Positions 19,258 through 29,151 of a DNA stretch of 64,000 nt are shown in pieces. How positions within the stretch are numbered: position 1 is the stretch's first letter; every line of letters begins with the position of its first letter. A program made the translations under genes and the position numbers. The notes beneath the pieces are model-generated. The model searched no databases, was not told where the DNA came from, and saw only the letters and a program-made list of their open reading frames with translations. Source of the stretch: Virgibacillus dokdonensis (GTDB taxonomy: Bacteria; Bacillota; Bacilli; Bacillales; Amphibacillaceae); the NCBI RefSeq assembly GCF_900166595.1, contig NZ_LT745762.1, forward strand, positions 117,971-181,970, in the 5' to 3' direction.

Positions 19258-20394
19258 CTAGAACGGCAAATCATCATCATCAAATGTATAATTTATCTTA
19301 ACTGTATTTAATCTCGATTTGATATTGTTGATTACAACCTTCCGTTGATAAGGCGTAAACCTACTTAACATTTCAATGAAATCGGTTATAACCTCTACAT
19401 TAATAGTCGGCCTTATAGAATAATTAAAACTATTATTAACGAAAGACCGTATTAGAGGTGCGTTGTCTTGTATAATATATTCCAAGGCATTTGCTTCAAC
19501 GATTTTCAAGAGTTCTCTCATTATTTTATCTTCATCATCTACGGGATTAAAATCTGAAGTGAAGTGATTTATAATATTCATCAGATTATCTGCGAATGCA
19601 TTATAAGTTTGTTTGTCCTCATCTAAAAACATTTCAGTAATTAATTGACTTCCATAAACTTCTCTTAATATGGAACTAAAGTCGTTATATCTCTCTGTCC
19701 TAGAAACCTTCATCATGTTCATTATAATAGTCTTATACTTAAAGCTTTCAATCTCATCACCTAATAATTGTTCGAAAAGGCTTCCAATATAAAAAATTTC
19801 TGTTTGATGATCGTACTTTGAACCTGTTTGTATTTCTTCAGGGTGAATACTATATGGCCAGTTTAAAACTATACTATTCCCCTCAGTTTCATTAGCCTCT
19901 AACTTCTTACCAAAGCCGAAGTCAATCACTTTCACATTATTATTTTCATCTATTAATATATTTGACGATTTTATATCTCGATGTAATACTTTTATCTTTT
20001 CCAAATAAGCGAAGGCTTCTACCACTTCCAGAAATATCTTTTCCCAAGGTTTATGAGAACCAACTGGAACATATTCATTAATTGGAATTCCATCAATATA
20101 TTCCATTTCAATATATCCAGTTTTATGTTCAGGGTATAAATAATAATTATAAATCCTCACAATGTTGGGATGTGAAACTTTAAAAAGTATTTTTATTTCA
20201 TTAATAAATCTTTCAAATCCATCATCTGTATCATTTTCAAGAACTGGATTATACTTCTTTATAGCAAATAGAGTATCCGTTAATTTCTCTTTAAATAATT
20301 CTGTCTGTCCTGTACCCCCTTTTCCTAAGTTTCTTACATATTCCAATGACTTACTTTTATCAAATTCAATCACTTTTCCTTCCTTTAGCAACAT
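19258..20394 (-). CDS. Ser/Thr protein kinase with SSB-like C-terminal tail
   Basis: 378 residues from the ATG at 20392-20394, preceded by AAAGGGTGGAG; the frame opens 13 codons earlier without ribosome site. A Hanks-type kinase domain fills residues 18-270: glycine loop GKGGTGQ (24-30), AIKK (Lys46), HRDIKSSNIL (138-147, catalytic Asp140), DFG (158-160) and the PEE segment. All catalytic residues are present, so it should be active. There is no transmembrane or PASTA region, so it is cytosolic. The helical C-terminal region ends FDDDDLPF-stop, practically the acidic tip of bacterial SSB (Bacillus SsbA ends DDDLPF), which recruits repair and replication proteins. It is the first gene of the pair with the helicase. 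Confidence 0.9.
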   Translation of the reverse strand: MLLKEGKVIEFDKSKSLEYVRNLGKGGTGQTELFKEKLTDTLFAIKKYNPVLENDTDDGFERFINEIKILFKVSHPNIVRIYNYYLYPEHKTGYIEMEYIDGIPINEYVPVGSHKPWEKIFLEVVEAFAYLEKIKVLHRDIKSSNILIDENNNVKVIDFGFGKKLEANETEGNSIVLNWPYSIHPEEIQTGSKYDHQTEIFYIGSLFEQLLGDEIESFKYKTIIMNMMKVSRTERYNDFSSILREVYGSQLITEMFLDEDKQTYNAFADNLMNIINHFTSDFNPVDDEDKIMRELLKIVEANALEYIIQDNAPLIRSFVNNSFNYSIRPTINVEVITDFIEMLSRFTPYQRKVVINNIKSRLNTVKINYTFDDDDLPF

Positions 20395-20416
20395 AAACTC
20401 CACCCTTTCTAATATA

Positions 20417-20497
20417 AAAATGCCAGCCATCATAAAAGTTCTTTTGCTTAACTTTTATTAGAAATGACTGACATTCGCTGTTATAATCTATATTCAC
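20417..20497 (-). repeat. Terminator-containing direct repeat, copy B
   Basis: Nearly identical to 15727-15806. It overlaps the last codons of hsdR (EYRL-stop) and forms its transcription terminator: ATGTCAGTCAT / ATGGCTGGCAT arms with inner AAAAGTT / AACTTTT pairing and T-run. The kinase gene begins only about 25 bases further on, so any kinase promoter must lie in this repeat or the kinase is reached by read-through. Confidence 0.85.
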
Positions 20498-23400
20498 CTT
20501 TTGATTCTGCAGCTTGCTGTATATCCCAATCCCTTACTTCCGTATTTTCCGCCATCAATTCTGCTTGATGCATAACAGTATCCAAAGCTTTTTTCGCCTG
20601 TTCTGGTGGATAATCATACTTTTTCAAGAGCCTCTTAATAATTCGTCGCATTCCAGCTCGTGCGCTCTTTCGAACATGCCAATCAATAGTCATGTTACGT
20701 CTTACTGCCTGTGTAAGTTCGTTTGCTATTTTTAGTAATACTTCATCTTCCATTAACTCTTTTACAATGGATTCAGATGTTAAAGCATCATAGAAGGCAA
20801 TTTCATCATCGTTTAAGCCTAAGTCTTCTTCCTCTTGTCGTGCCTTTTTCATATCATTTGCCATTTGGATTAATTCTTCCATTACTTCAGCATTTGTAAT
20901 TGCTTGGTTTTTGTATTTATTTAAGGACTGTTTTAGTTTTTCCGAGTATTTCTTAGATTTAACGAGGTTGCGTTTCTCCATCGTTTTGATGTTGCCTTCT
21001 AATAGCTTTTTAAGCATTTCAACTGCTAAGTTTTTATGCTCGTATGTTCGAACCTCTTCTAAGAACTCTTCCGATAAAATGGATACATCTGGATGTTTCA
21101 GTCCCATTACTTCAAATACATCTACCGCTTCTTCAGAAATAATAGAGCGCTCCAGTAACTGACTAACTCGTGCTTCTACTTCCTTTTTCGATTTACGTTT
21201 CGGTTGTTTTTCTTGAAGTTTATTAAGACTTGCTTTAACTGCTTTAAAATAGCTAACTTCCAGTGCTACAGCTTTACCTTCATCAGTCGCAGCACATAAC
21301 GAATGGGCCTTGGCTAATTCTGTTGCTGTCTGTTTAAATTCCTTTTGTTCCTTGTCATTCTTACCGAAGATGACGTTCATACCACCAGTAATGGCACGAA
21401 TTCGTCCTGATTGTGATGTACTCATATAAGCCGAGTAATCATAACCGTGCATCATATTTTGCAAGATTTCCAATTTCTCTTTCATTACAGCAACAGCAGC
21501 TGAAGTATCAATACCTGTAGTTTCCTTATCACTGTCTGTATATTCATTTAACGCCTTTTTCAAGCTTTCTAATATTCCTATATAGTCAACAACTACCCCA
21601 CCAGATTTATCTTTGAATACACGGTTAACCCTTGCAATCGCCTGCATTAAATTGTGGCCTTGCATTGGTTTATCGATATACATCGTATGCATGGAAGGAA
21701 CATCGAATCCGGTTAGCCACATATCACGAACAATAACGATTTTTAATTCATCACTGTTATCTTTCATTCGTTTAGCTAATAAGTCTCGTCGTTTTTTTCC
21801 GCCAATGTGCGCTTGTAAAGCGTCCTCATCTCCTGCGCTACCAGTCATAACTACTTTTATTTTCCCTTTGTCTTCGTCATCAGAATGCCAATCTGGTCGA
21901 AGTTTAACAATTTCATCGTATAGTGCAACACAAATACGGCGACTCATACAGACAACCATCGCTTTCCCATCAATCGTTTTAGCTTTTTCTTCGTAATGGT
22001 TGACGATATCTTTTGCTAACTTCTGAATTCGACTAGGAGAACCAACAATTGCTTCAAGCCTAGACCATTTAGATTTATATTTTTCACGGGTCGATTCTTC
22101 TTGATCTTCCGTAATCTCTTCAAATTCTTCATCAATTCTGGCTAATTCCTCTTCATTGGCTTCTAAACGAATTATCCGATTTTCATAATAAATTCGAACT
22201 GTCGCTTCATCTTCCACTGCTCGTGTCATATCATATATATCAATATAATTACCAAAAACAGCTGGTGTTGATTTATCCTCTAGTTCAATCGGTGTTCCAG
22301 TAAAACCAATAAAGGAAGCGTTCGGAAGTGCATCACGCAAATATTTTGCATAACCATATTTCACATCGCCTGTTTTTGTATTTGTCTTGGCTGAAAATCC
22401 ATATTGACTACGGTGGGCCTCATCCGCAATAATAATGACATTTTTACGATCAGTTAGGACAGGCACTTCTCCTTCTTCTTCCGGCTTAAACTTTTGGATA
22501 GTCGTAAAAATGATCCCACCTGATTGTCGTTCGTTTAGAAGATCGTACAATCCGTTTATCTCTTTAGATTTTTCATTAGCTTGTTGTTTTTTCTGCTCGT
22601 CAGTTAGCTTCCGAATATCTGCTTGTTTCGGAGCTTGTCTTAATATATCCTGTGACTTAGAGAAAGTAGAAAACAGCTGATCATCTAAATCATTTCGGTC
22701 TGTAATTACGACAATGGTTGGATTATTTAGTTGATTGATAAGCTGTCCTGTATAGAAAACCATTGAAAAACTTTTACCGGATCCTTGAGTATGCCAAATA
22801 ACACCGATTTTACGATCTCCATTTTCACTTGTTGCTGTTTTTGTATGTTCCACAGCCTTTTTCACAGCAAAATATTGGTGGTAGGCAGCCATAATTTTTG
22901 CAATCGTCTTCTTATCCCCGATTTTCTTCCCATTTTCATCTCGTTCCTCTTCGTGCGATTCTTGGAAAAGAATAAAGTTTTGGATAATATCAATTAATCG
23001 TTCTTTTGAGAGCATCCCTCGCAACATGACCTCATATTGCGGAACTTCTAAAGGTTCAATCGTTTCGCCATCCACAGAACGCCAATTCATAAAACGTTCC
23101 TGATTAGCTGTAATGGTTCCAGCTTTAGCATTTATCCCATCCGATAAAATGCAAAATGCATTGTAGTAGAATAAGGAAGGGATATCTCGCTTATACGTTT
23201 GAATCTGTGCATAGGCATTATCAATACTTACGTTTTCATCAGAAGCGGATTTTAGCTCGATGACAACAAAAGGAATACCATTAATGAATAGGATTAAATC
23301 TGGGCGACGCTCTTCTTTTTCAACAATAGTAAATTGATTGACTACAAGAAATTCATTATTAGATGGTTTTTCAAAGTCTATTAAGAAAGCTTTCATTGAG

Positions 23401-23732
23401 CGATTTTGACCATCTTTGTGGAATGATACATCAATTCCCTCTGTTATCAATTTGTGAAAATAGCGGTTATTTTCTTCTAGGCTTGGACTGTTAAACGCAA
23501 TAATTTGGCGAAACGCTTCTTCTAAAGCCTCATGTGGTAAATGCCTATTATTTTTAAATAATGCATCTTTAACACGGTTTTCTAAGATAACAGTTCTATA
23601 ATCTTTCCGTTCCGGTCTTTCCCCATCAGAACTAATTTCGGGTCCAAAGATGTATTCATAGTCAAGCTCTTGAAGAATCTCAATGGCTGCTTCTTCTAGC
23701 TTATCTTCCGTAAAATTTTCTAGGAAACTCAT
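20481..23732 (-). CDS. hsdR: Type I restriction enzyme, R subunit
   Basis: 1083 residues, full length. The N-terminal nuclease has [20 protein letters not shown] (PD..D...ExK type, about 145-175). The SF2 translocase follows: [18 protein letters not shown] (Walker A), [13 protein letters not shown] (DEAH box), [10 protein letters not shown] (motif III), then motif [17 protein letters not shown]. The C-terminal helical region binds the methylase core. With HsdM and HsdS it would translocate DNA and cut unmodified sites. ATG follows AAAGGAG at 8 bases, 30 bases after hsdS, as last gene of the operon. No lesion seen. Confidence 0.95.
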   Translation of the reverse strand: MSFLENFTEDKLEEAAIEILQELDYEYIFGPEISSDGERPERKDYRTVILENRVKDALFKNNRHLPHEALEEAFRQIIAFNSPSLEENNRYFHKLITEGIDVSFHKDGQNRSMKAFLIDFEKPSNNEFLVVNQFTIVEKEERRPDLILFINGIPFVVIELKSASDENVSIDNAYAQIQTYKRDIPSLFYYNAFCILSDGINAKAGTITANQERFMNWRSVDGETIEPLEVPQYEVMLRGMLSKERLIDIIQNFILFQESHEEERDENGKKIGDKKTIAKIMAAYHQYFAVKKAVEHTKTATSENGDRKIGVIWHTQGSGKSFSMVFYTGQLINQLNNPTIVVITDRNDLDDQLFSTFSKSQDILRQAPKQADIRKLTDEQKKQQANEKSKEINGLYDLLNERQSGGIIFTTIQKFKPEEEGEVPVLTDRKNVIIIADEAHRSQYGFSAKTNTKTGDVKYGYAKYLRDALPNASFIGFTGTPIELEDKSTPAVFGNYIDIYDMTRAVEDEATVRIYYENRIIRLEANEEELARIDEEFEEITEDQEESTREKYKSKWSRLEAIVGSPSRIQKLAKDIVNHYEEKAKTIDGKAMVVCMSRRICVALYDEIVKLRPDWHSDDEDKGKIKVVMTGSAGDEDALQAHIGGKKRRDLLAKRMKDNSDELKIVIVRDMWLTGFDVPSMHTMYIDKPMQGHNLMQAIARVNRVFKDKSGGVVVDYIGILESLKKALNEYTDSDKETTGIDTSAAVAVMKEKLEILQNMMHGYDYSAYMSTSQSGRIRAITGGMNVIFGKNDKEQKEFKQTATELAKAHSLCAATDEGKAVALEVSYFKAVKASLNKLQEKQPKRKSKKEVEARVSQLLERSIISEEAVDVFEVMGLKHPDVSILSEEFLEEVRTYEHKNLAVEMLKKLLEGNIKTMEKRNLVKSKKYSEKLKQSLNKYKNQAITNAEVMEELIQMANDMKKARQEEEDLGLNDDEIAFYDALTSESIVKELMEDEVLLKIANELTQAVRRNMTIDWHVRKSARAGMRRIIKRLLKKYDYPPEQAKKALDTVMHQAELMAENTEVRDWDIQQAAESKGEYRL

Positions 23733-23765
23733 TTACCTCACTCCTTTCACAATAAGATAATATTT

Positions 23766-25043
23766 TTAACTCTTACTTTCTAAAACCTCACCCTCTAATA
23801 AGACACGAATTTCCCCAGACATTAATTTTGGAAGAAGAATATCTCTTACTGATGTTAAATGCTTACTTTCTAATATATTGTTATAGATTAATCCTGAGAT
23901 ATTATCAATAAACTTTATAAAGTCTCGTTCTATATTCTTATTTGGCACTAATATTTTATGTTTTTTTACATGGGTGATTTTTATGCTAGGTTGGACAGAT
24001 CCAATATTATAAGAAACCAATTCATTCTTGATATTTTGCAAATACTGATACAAGTAAAGATAAGAAATATTTTTCGTTCTTAAAGCTACTACATTCTGTG
24101 CAATACACCCTATATCTCCATAAAAAAGCTTCAATTCCCCAATGCTACCAACCGTAGACAATAGAATATCCCCTTCTTTTGGATGTCCATTTCTAAACCA
24201 CGAATCATAGGTCTTCTTATCTACGAATTTAGTACAATTATCATAGTTTACGATTCGATTTTTTCCAGACAAAGCCCTTACATCAATAATAGGGTAACAA
24301 GTTACATCTTTGCTTAAAGGTGGCGTTTTACCTCTATTATCAATTACATCCACTAATTCACCTAGTTGACTTACATCCCAATCCTTTGGAATCATCCCTA
24401 ACTCACTTTTGATCATTTCTCCACCACTGGATTTATATGGCTCACCATTCTCATTCGGAAACTCAAAATCCACAAACCAATGTTTAAATAAAGATTGCGC
24501 CATTTCTTCCAACTTTTCGTTGATTTTATTATTTGTTTTTGTTTTTTCGTCTAAGGTTGAGAGAATGTTTGCTATCACTCTTTGTTCTTTATCACTAGGA
24601 AAAGGTAACTTAATTGTCTCTAAACCCTTTTTGTTAATAGATGCAAAAACAGTACCTGTTTCTCTACTAGTTATTTCTCCAACATAGCTTTTTAATAAAT
24701 AGTATAAAAACTCATTATTACCATTAAGCATTTTAAGACTTGCTAATCCACGGCCTATACATAAGTCAGTAGTTGCTACATTCACGTCTCCAACCGGAGC
24801 GCGAACACTCATTAAAATATCACCTTTATCGGCAAGCCTCTTTGGATCAGTACACCAAGTATCTATATCATGATATTTATCACCGAATGTTTTTCGTCCC
24901 TGCATAAAAGGTATTCCTAAACCTTCATTGTTATATGAATCTGACTTCGGAGATTGTCCCATTGTAATACTGGCTTTTAACTTTAACTCAACCACATCCC
25001 AATTTTCAGGGATTAAACCTACCTCAGATTTTTTAAAACTCAT
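23766..25043 (-). CDS. hsdS: Type I restriction enzyme, specificity subunit
   Basis: 425 residues from the ATG at 25043 (GGGGGG ribosome site 7 bases upstream). Two target-recognition domains each begin with the family hallmark: [14 protein letters not shown] at the N-terminus and [18 protein letters not shown] near residue 215. Conserved helical spacers follow them: [22 protein letters not shown] in the middle and [19 protein letters not shown] at the end. It overlaps hsdM by about 11 bases, implying coupled translation. The bipartite target cannot be read from sequence. No inverted second hsdS copy is present, so no phase-variable shuffling is evident. Confidence 0.95.
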   Translation of the reverse strand: MSFKKSEVGLIPENWDVVELKLKASITMGQSPKSDSYNNEGLGIPFMQGRKTFGDKYHDIDTWCTDPKRLADKGDILMSVRAPVGDVNVATTDLCIGRGLASLKMLNGNNEFLYYLLKSYVGEITSRETGTVFASINKKGLETIKLPFPSDKEQRVIANILSTLDEKTKTNNKINEKLEEMAQSLFKHWFVDFEFPNENGEPYKSSGGEMIKSELGMIPKDWDVSQLGELVDVIDNRGKTPPLSKDVTCYPIIDVRALSGKNRIVNYDNCTKFVDKKTYDSWFRNGHPKEGDILLSTVGSIGELKLFYGDIGCIAQNVVALRTKNISYLYLYQYLQNIKNELVSYNIGSVQPSIKITHVKKHKILVPNKNIERDFIKFIDNISGLIYNNILESKHLTSVRDILLPKLMSGEIRVLLEGEVLESKS

Positions 25044-26550
25044 AGCCAATCCCCCCTAGATTCTTCTTAATCTCTTCTTCCAATCGGTGGGATTTATCAA
25101 ATAACTCTCTTAATTCTCCAGTAAGAGTCTCCATTTTTTCTTCAAACGGAATACCATCATCTTCTATATCACCCAATCCAACATAACGGCCGGGAGTCAA
25201 AACATATTCATTCTCACGAACATCTGCTAAAGTTGCTGATTTACAGAAACCTTTAATATCCTTATATTTTCCATCTGGTCTTCGCCAATTCCGATAGGTT
25301 CCTGCGATTTTTTTAATATCCTCTTCCGTTAATTCACGTAAACGACGGTCAACCATTTGTCCCATGTTCCGAGCATCAATAAATAAAATTTCCTTTTCAC
25401 GGCTTTGGTACGTAGGATGATTTTTTTTATTGCGGTTCAATATCCATAAAGAAACTGGAATTCCTGTAGAGTAAAATAATTTCTCAGGCAATGCAACAAT
25501 GGCATCAACTAAATCGGCTTCCAATAAGTTCTTACGTATTTCTCCTTCATTAGATGTATTGGAACTTAACGAACCATTTGCTAAGACAATTCCAGCTGTA
25601 CCATTTGGGGCAAGGTGATAAATCATATGTTGTAACCATGCATAGTTGGCGTTACCATTTGGTGGTGTTCCATATTTCCATCTCACATCATCAACTAATT
25701 CATTTCCTCCCCAGTCACTGATATTGAAAGGAGGATTTGCTAAGATGTAGTCAGCCTTTAGCGTTTTATGCAAGTCATTATGGAATGTATCCGCATGATG
25801 TTCACCGATATTCCCTTCAAGGCCACGAATAGCAAGATTCATCTTAGCAAGTTTCCAAGTAGTTGAGTTCAACTCTTGACCATATATAGACAAGTTTTCG
25901 ATTTTTCCTTGTCGGCGTTCTACGAATTTTTCACTTTGTACAAACATACCGCCACTACCACAGCAAGGGTCATATATACGACCTTCATATGGCTCAATCA
26001 TTTCAACCAATGTTTTTACAACACTTTGTGGTGTATAGAACTCTCCACCACCTTTACCCTCTGCACTTGCAAATTTACCTAAGAAATATTCATAAATACG
26101 ACCAAGCAAATCCTTTTCTTCTTTACTGTGTAGTTTAATCGTTGAAATTAAATCAATGAGTTCACCTAAACGACGTTTATCAAGTTCTGGTCGTGCATAG
26201 CGCTTATCTAATACCCCTCGTAATGATGGGTTTTCTTTCTCAATTGCAATCATCGCTTCATCAATATATTGTCCAATTTTGGGATCCTTTGCACGGTCTT
26301 TAATGAAGTCCCAACGCGCTTCTTTTGGAACCCAGAAGATATTTTCGTATGTATATTCATCACGATCTTCTTCAAAGCCATCTCCTTCTTCAACTAACTC
26401 GTTATATTTTGTTTCAAATTTATCTGAAATATATTTCAGGAAAATTAATCCTAATGCAACGTGTTTATACTCAGATGCATCCATACTTCCACGTAATTTA
26501 TCCGCTGCTTTCCAAAGTGTTTCCTCAAATCCAATCTTTGCTGTTTCCAT
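25033..26550 (-). CDS. hsdM: Type I restriction enzyme, DNA methyltransferase subunit
   Basis: 505 residues. N-terminal HsdM helical domain ([34 protein letters not shown]) and the gamma-class N6-adenine methyltransferase core: AdoMet motif [14 protein letters not shown] (about 190-202), catalytic NPPF ([12 protein letters not shown], about 270) and [18 protein letters not shown]. It methylates adenine at the HsdS target to protect host DNA. ATG follows AAGGAG, 16 bases downstream of the XRE regulator stop and overlapping hsdS. Confidence 0.95.
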   Translation of the reverse strand: METAKIGFEETLWKAADKLRGSMDASEYKHVALGLIFLKYISDKFETKYNELVEEGDGFEEDRDEYTYENIFWVPKEARWDFIKDRAKDPKIGQYIDEAMIAIEKENPSLRGVLDKRYARPELDKRRLGELIDLISTIKLHSKEEKDLLGRIYEYFLGKFASAEGKGGGEFYTPQSVVKTLVEMIEPYEGRIYDPCCGSGGMFVQSEKFVERRQGKIENLSIYGQELNSTTWKLAKMNLAIRGLEGNIGEHHADTFHNDLHKTLKADYILANPPFNISDWGGNELVDDVRWKYGTPPNGNANYAWLQHMIYHLAPNGTAGIVLANGSLSSNTSNEGEIRKNLLEADLVDAIVALPEKLFYSTGIPVSLWILNRNKKNHPTYQSREKEILFIDARNMGQMVDRRLRELTEEDIKKIAGTYRNWRRPDGKYKDIKGFCKSATLADVRENEYVLTPGRYVGLGDIEDDGIPFEEKMETLTGELRELFDKSHRLEEEIKKNLGGIGYEF

Positions 26551-26566
26551 GTCCTAAAACTCCTTT

Positions 26567-27160
26567 TTAGTAGTTGTGGTCATCTAATACTTCAAATAAT
26601 TCACTCTCAAATTCATCCTGTTCAGGGCCTGTGGACACCCAATCAGGTAACACTCCTAAGTAATGCGCCAATCCTTCAATTGTCTTATGGAAAGTTGGTT
26701 CATGTTGTGCTTTATCTAAAAGCTCCAGAACTAACTTAAATGTATCTAAATAAGGCTGATGTTCCGTTTTATTTATCATGTTCCGGAACTTTTCAATAAG
26801 CTTTGCCCTTTCAATATCATGCTCAATTTGATTTATTTCCTCTCTATCATAAACAGGAACCTCAATGAGATCGTTTTCTTCACCAATTAGAAATTGTTCT
26901 TCATGTTTCATTATAACAGGTTGAAGATCTCGTTTTAGCTTCTCCTTTTGGATTTCCAGTTTTTCCAATTCGGATAATTCCTTAGAAAAGTATCTGGCCT
27001 CTATACCAAATATAGTTTCTAAAGTAGGTAGATGCTTTTTAGAGATATTCTGCTTTCCTTTAATCCATAGGTTAATATTTTGCTTTTTGATGCCAAGTTT
27101 CTCAGCTAATTCGATGTGCTGCATCCCATAAAGGTCTAAGATGTATTCTAAACCTATCAA
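26567..27160 (-). CDS. XRE-family regulator leading the type I RM operon
   Basis: 197 residues, TTG start behind AGGTAGGTG. The N-terminal HTH reads MQHIELAEKLGIKKQNINLWIKGKQN (about 12-37). A coiled-coil stretch (ELEKLEIQKEKLKRDL) and a helical C-terminal domain with HYLGVLPDWVSTGPEQ follow. It is directly upstream of hsdM with 16 bases between, so it is co-transcribed and probably controls expression of the restriction operon after entry into a new host, like a controller protein. Longer than typical C proteins (about 80 residues), so the C-terminal half may sense something else. Confidence 0.8.
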   Translation of the reverse strand: MIGLEYILDLYGMQHIELAEKLGIKKQNINLWIKGKQNISKKHLPTLETIFGIEARYFSKELSELEKLEIQKEKLKRDLQPVIMKHEEQFLIGEENDLIEVPVYDREEINQIEHDIERAKLIEKFRNMINKTEHQPYLDTFKLVLELLDKAQHEPTFHKTIEGLAHYLGVLPDWVSTGPEQDEFESELFEVLDDHNY

Positions 27161-27253
27161 TTGATCACCTACCTTTAAATATTGTCTGAGTCAATATATA
27201 GTTATATTGTAATAGGAAATTTGTATACAGTCAAATGTTGAGTAGAACTAAAA

Positions 27254-27296
27254 TCCGTAGTGATTATCTAGCTTTGACTAAATAATTACTACGGAC
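27254..27296. terminator. Hairpin terminator between resolvase fragment and RM operon
   Basis: TCCGTAGTGATTAT / ATAATTACTACGGA stem with a 15-base loop, T-rich on both sides; separates the RM operon promoter region from the upstream minus-strand gene. Confidence 0.75.
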
Positions 27297-27393
27297 TGTT
27301 TATTTTTTTATTCGTCAATTATTTTAAATTAATACTTTAATTCTTTTACTTTACAACTGATATCCCATACTGATTAATCAACCATTAAGTCCT

Positions 27394-27735
27394 TTAAATT
27401 AACCCCCAATTCCCTTCAACAGTATTAATACTGTTATCCAATGTAATAATATCAACTTTATGTTGTCGGCAAAGTTCTTGCAAGTGGGTTACTTGATCAT
27501 AAAATCTGAAAAATCGAGTAGCTGTAGCGGCAATGATTACATCAATTTTTCCATCTTGAGCTTCTTTTATCACTTCTTTTAGCCCAACATTTAATCCTGA
27601 CGCTATTTCTTGATATACCTTGCTTAACTGCCAATCTTGATTATCGATATACTCCTCTATCGCTTCCATCTGCATTCCTAAATAATATTCACTATGTTCC
27701 TCGTTTGATGTTCTTACATATGCTACACATTTCAT
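27394..27735 (-). CDS. Serine recombinase catalytic domain, truncated
   Basis: 113 residues only, with AAGGAGAG about 10 bases before the ATG. The N-terminal resolvase fold is evident: KCVAYVRTSNEEHSEYYLGMQ (nucleophile Ser10), then IDVIIAATATRFFRFYDQV and KVDIITLDNSI. The usual arginine-rich LxRLSR segment is altered to ATRFFRF and the protein stops before the long E helix and DNA-binding domain. It is therefore either a decayed resolvase or a small regulatory derivative. It is unlikely to recombine DNA alone. Confidence 0.65.
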   Translation of the reverse strand: MKCVAYVRTSNEEHSEYYLGMQMEAIEEYIDNQDWQLSKVYQEIASGLNVGLKEVIKEAQDGKIDVIIAATATRFFRFYDQVTHLQELCRQHKVDIITLDNSINTVEGNWGLI

Positions 27736-27876
27736 AATATAAATCTCTCCTTAAAATTTTATAATGTCGTGTAAATCAAATTCTTTAATCTTGTTAGTAA
27801 CATTTTTCCTAATAATAAACATCACTAGCTTAATTTCGTATTTTAAATAATCGAGAAATGTCACTCTCCACTCTGT

Positions 27877-28089
27877 TTATTTTTTAATCTGAAAAACGTC
27901 ATTAAATTCTAGACCTAATTGCTGTGATATTTTCTTTGCAACTGCTGGACTAGGGTTTTTCTTATGGTTAATAATTTGGTTAAAATAATTTTCACTTAGC
28001 CCAGTAAGCCTCGAAAACTCACGTTGAGAATACCCTTCTTCTATTAATATAGCTCTTAGTTCCTCAGAATCTTTAACGATAATTTTCAT
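27877..28089 (-). CDS. Small XRE/Cro-type DNA-binding protein
   Basis: 70 residues, almost entirely one helix-turn-helix domain: YSQREFSRLTGLSENYFNQIINHKKNPSPAVAKKI (HTH about 20-54). It lies 210 bases after the DnaI-like gene and before the resolvase fragment on the same strand; a hairpin separates it from the replication genes. Likely a local repressor of the replication or resolvase genes; target unknown. Confidence 0.8.
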   Translation of the reverse strand: MKIIVKDSEELRAILIEEGYSQREFSRLTGLSENYFNQIINHKKNPSPAVAKKISQQLGLEFNDVFQIKK

Positions 28090-28127
28090 GTTTTATCATT
28101 CACCCCTTTCATTAATACCAAGCAAAT

Positions 28128-28207
28128 AAAAAAGAGAAAACCACCTTTAATAGACCGCAGCTTACACATACATCGCTGTCACTCTATAAATTGGGGTTCT
28201 CCCTTTT
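28128..28207 (-). terminator. Long nested hairpin after the DnaI-like gene
   Basis: Three nested paired blocks: AAAAGAGAAAACC / GGTTCTCCCTTTT, TTTAATAGA / TCTATAAA and GACCGCAGC / GCTGTC, with an 11-base loop. It ends the replication operon on the minus strand. Its outer arm AAAAAAGAGAAAA is also present in the hairpin at 30110-30184. Confidence 0.7.
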
Positions 28208-28299
28208 TAGTCCTATATTCAATTCTTTCTTTTGACTACTACAATAATATTTTAACAAAGTTTTTCTATATTCTAAGAGTTTATACACATTAAACCACT

Positions 28300-29151
28300 T
28301 CATTCGGAAAATATTTTTGCAATCTTTTCGTTTTCCTTCTTAGCCATTATCTCCCTTACACTCTCTTCTGGCATAACAACTGGGAATGTCATTTTTTCGA
28401 TACGACTTTTTATTCTCCCAGCAGGGTACTTCTTTTGGAGTAACCGTATTGGCATATTCGAAGTAATAATAGTTGGTCTTTTATAACTCATTCGTTCGTC
28501 TAAAATTTGTGTTAATACTTCCTCCGACCAATCTGTTGTTTTCTCAACACCTAAATCATCCATTACCAATACTGGAGCTTGCTTAAATGATTCCATTAAA
28601 TTATAAAAGTTTCTGTTAGGATCTTTCATAGAAAATGAATGCTTCATCTCATTTAGCATATTTACTACCGAAATATACATTGGCTTGATCTGATACTTGA
28701 TGATGAGTTCGTTGGTGATTGCAATTGACAGAAGCGTTTTACCAGATCCTTTTACATTACTATAAAAGTATAATCCTTTGCCCATGTCCTCCAACTCTGG
28801 ATATTGTTCTACATAGCGTGTTGCAATTTTCTTAGCATATTGCGCTACTCTACCATTATCGTTTATCTGATAGATTTTTGTATCGAAATCTTGGATTCTT
28901 TTATTTAAATATTCATCTGGTATTCTAGCAGTCTTAATTTTACGCAACAGTTCTTTGTATTCTCTGCATTTACACATCATCATATATTCAAATCCATTTT
29001 CCTTAATAACATGAATCAGTCCAGATCCATCACATTCTCTGTACATACAATCATCTGTTGCTTTTGTTAATCTACCCGGCATCTTGTATAATGGCTCAGC
29101 CGTATCGTTGGAAGTATTCGTCTTGGGCAATATATCCTGTAGCTTGTTCAT
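28300..29151 (-). CDS. DnaC/DnaI-like helicase loader ATPase
   Basis: 283 residues. A cysteine cluster near the N-terminus (CMYRECDGSG...MMMCKCREYKE, about 34-65) resembles the zinc-binding region of DnaI. The AAA+ core follows: YFYSNVKGSGKTLLSIAIT (Walker A, about 128-146), VLVMDDLGVEKTTDWSEE (Walker B, about 196), sensor I TIITSNMP and a box VII arginine in RIKSRIEKM. Such proteins load the replicative helicase in phages, plasmids and the host primosome. ATG follows GGAGG and lies inside the 3' end of the initiator-like gene (56-bp overlap), so the two are translated together as an element-borne replication module. Confidence 0.85.
   Translation of the reverse strand: MNKLQDILPKTNTSNDTAEPLYKMPGRLTKATDDCMYRECDGSGLIHVIKENGFEYMMMCKCREYKELLRKIKTARIPDEYLNKRIQDFDTKIYQINDNGRVAQYAKKIATRYVEQYPELEDMGKGLYFYSNVKGSGKTLLSIAITNELIIKYQIKPMYISVVNMLNEMKHSFSMKDPNRNFYNLMESFKQAPVLVMDDLGVEKTTDWSEEVLTQILDERMSYKRPTIITSNMPIRLLQKKYPAGRIKSRIEKMTFPVVMPEESVREIMAKKENEKIAKIFSE

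Noticed and set aside
27394..27735. Third functional recombinase of the island
   Set aside because: Only the catalytic fragment remains, with altered arginine region and no DNA-binding domain.
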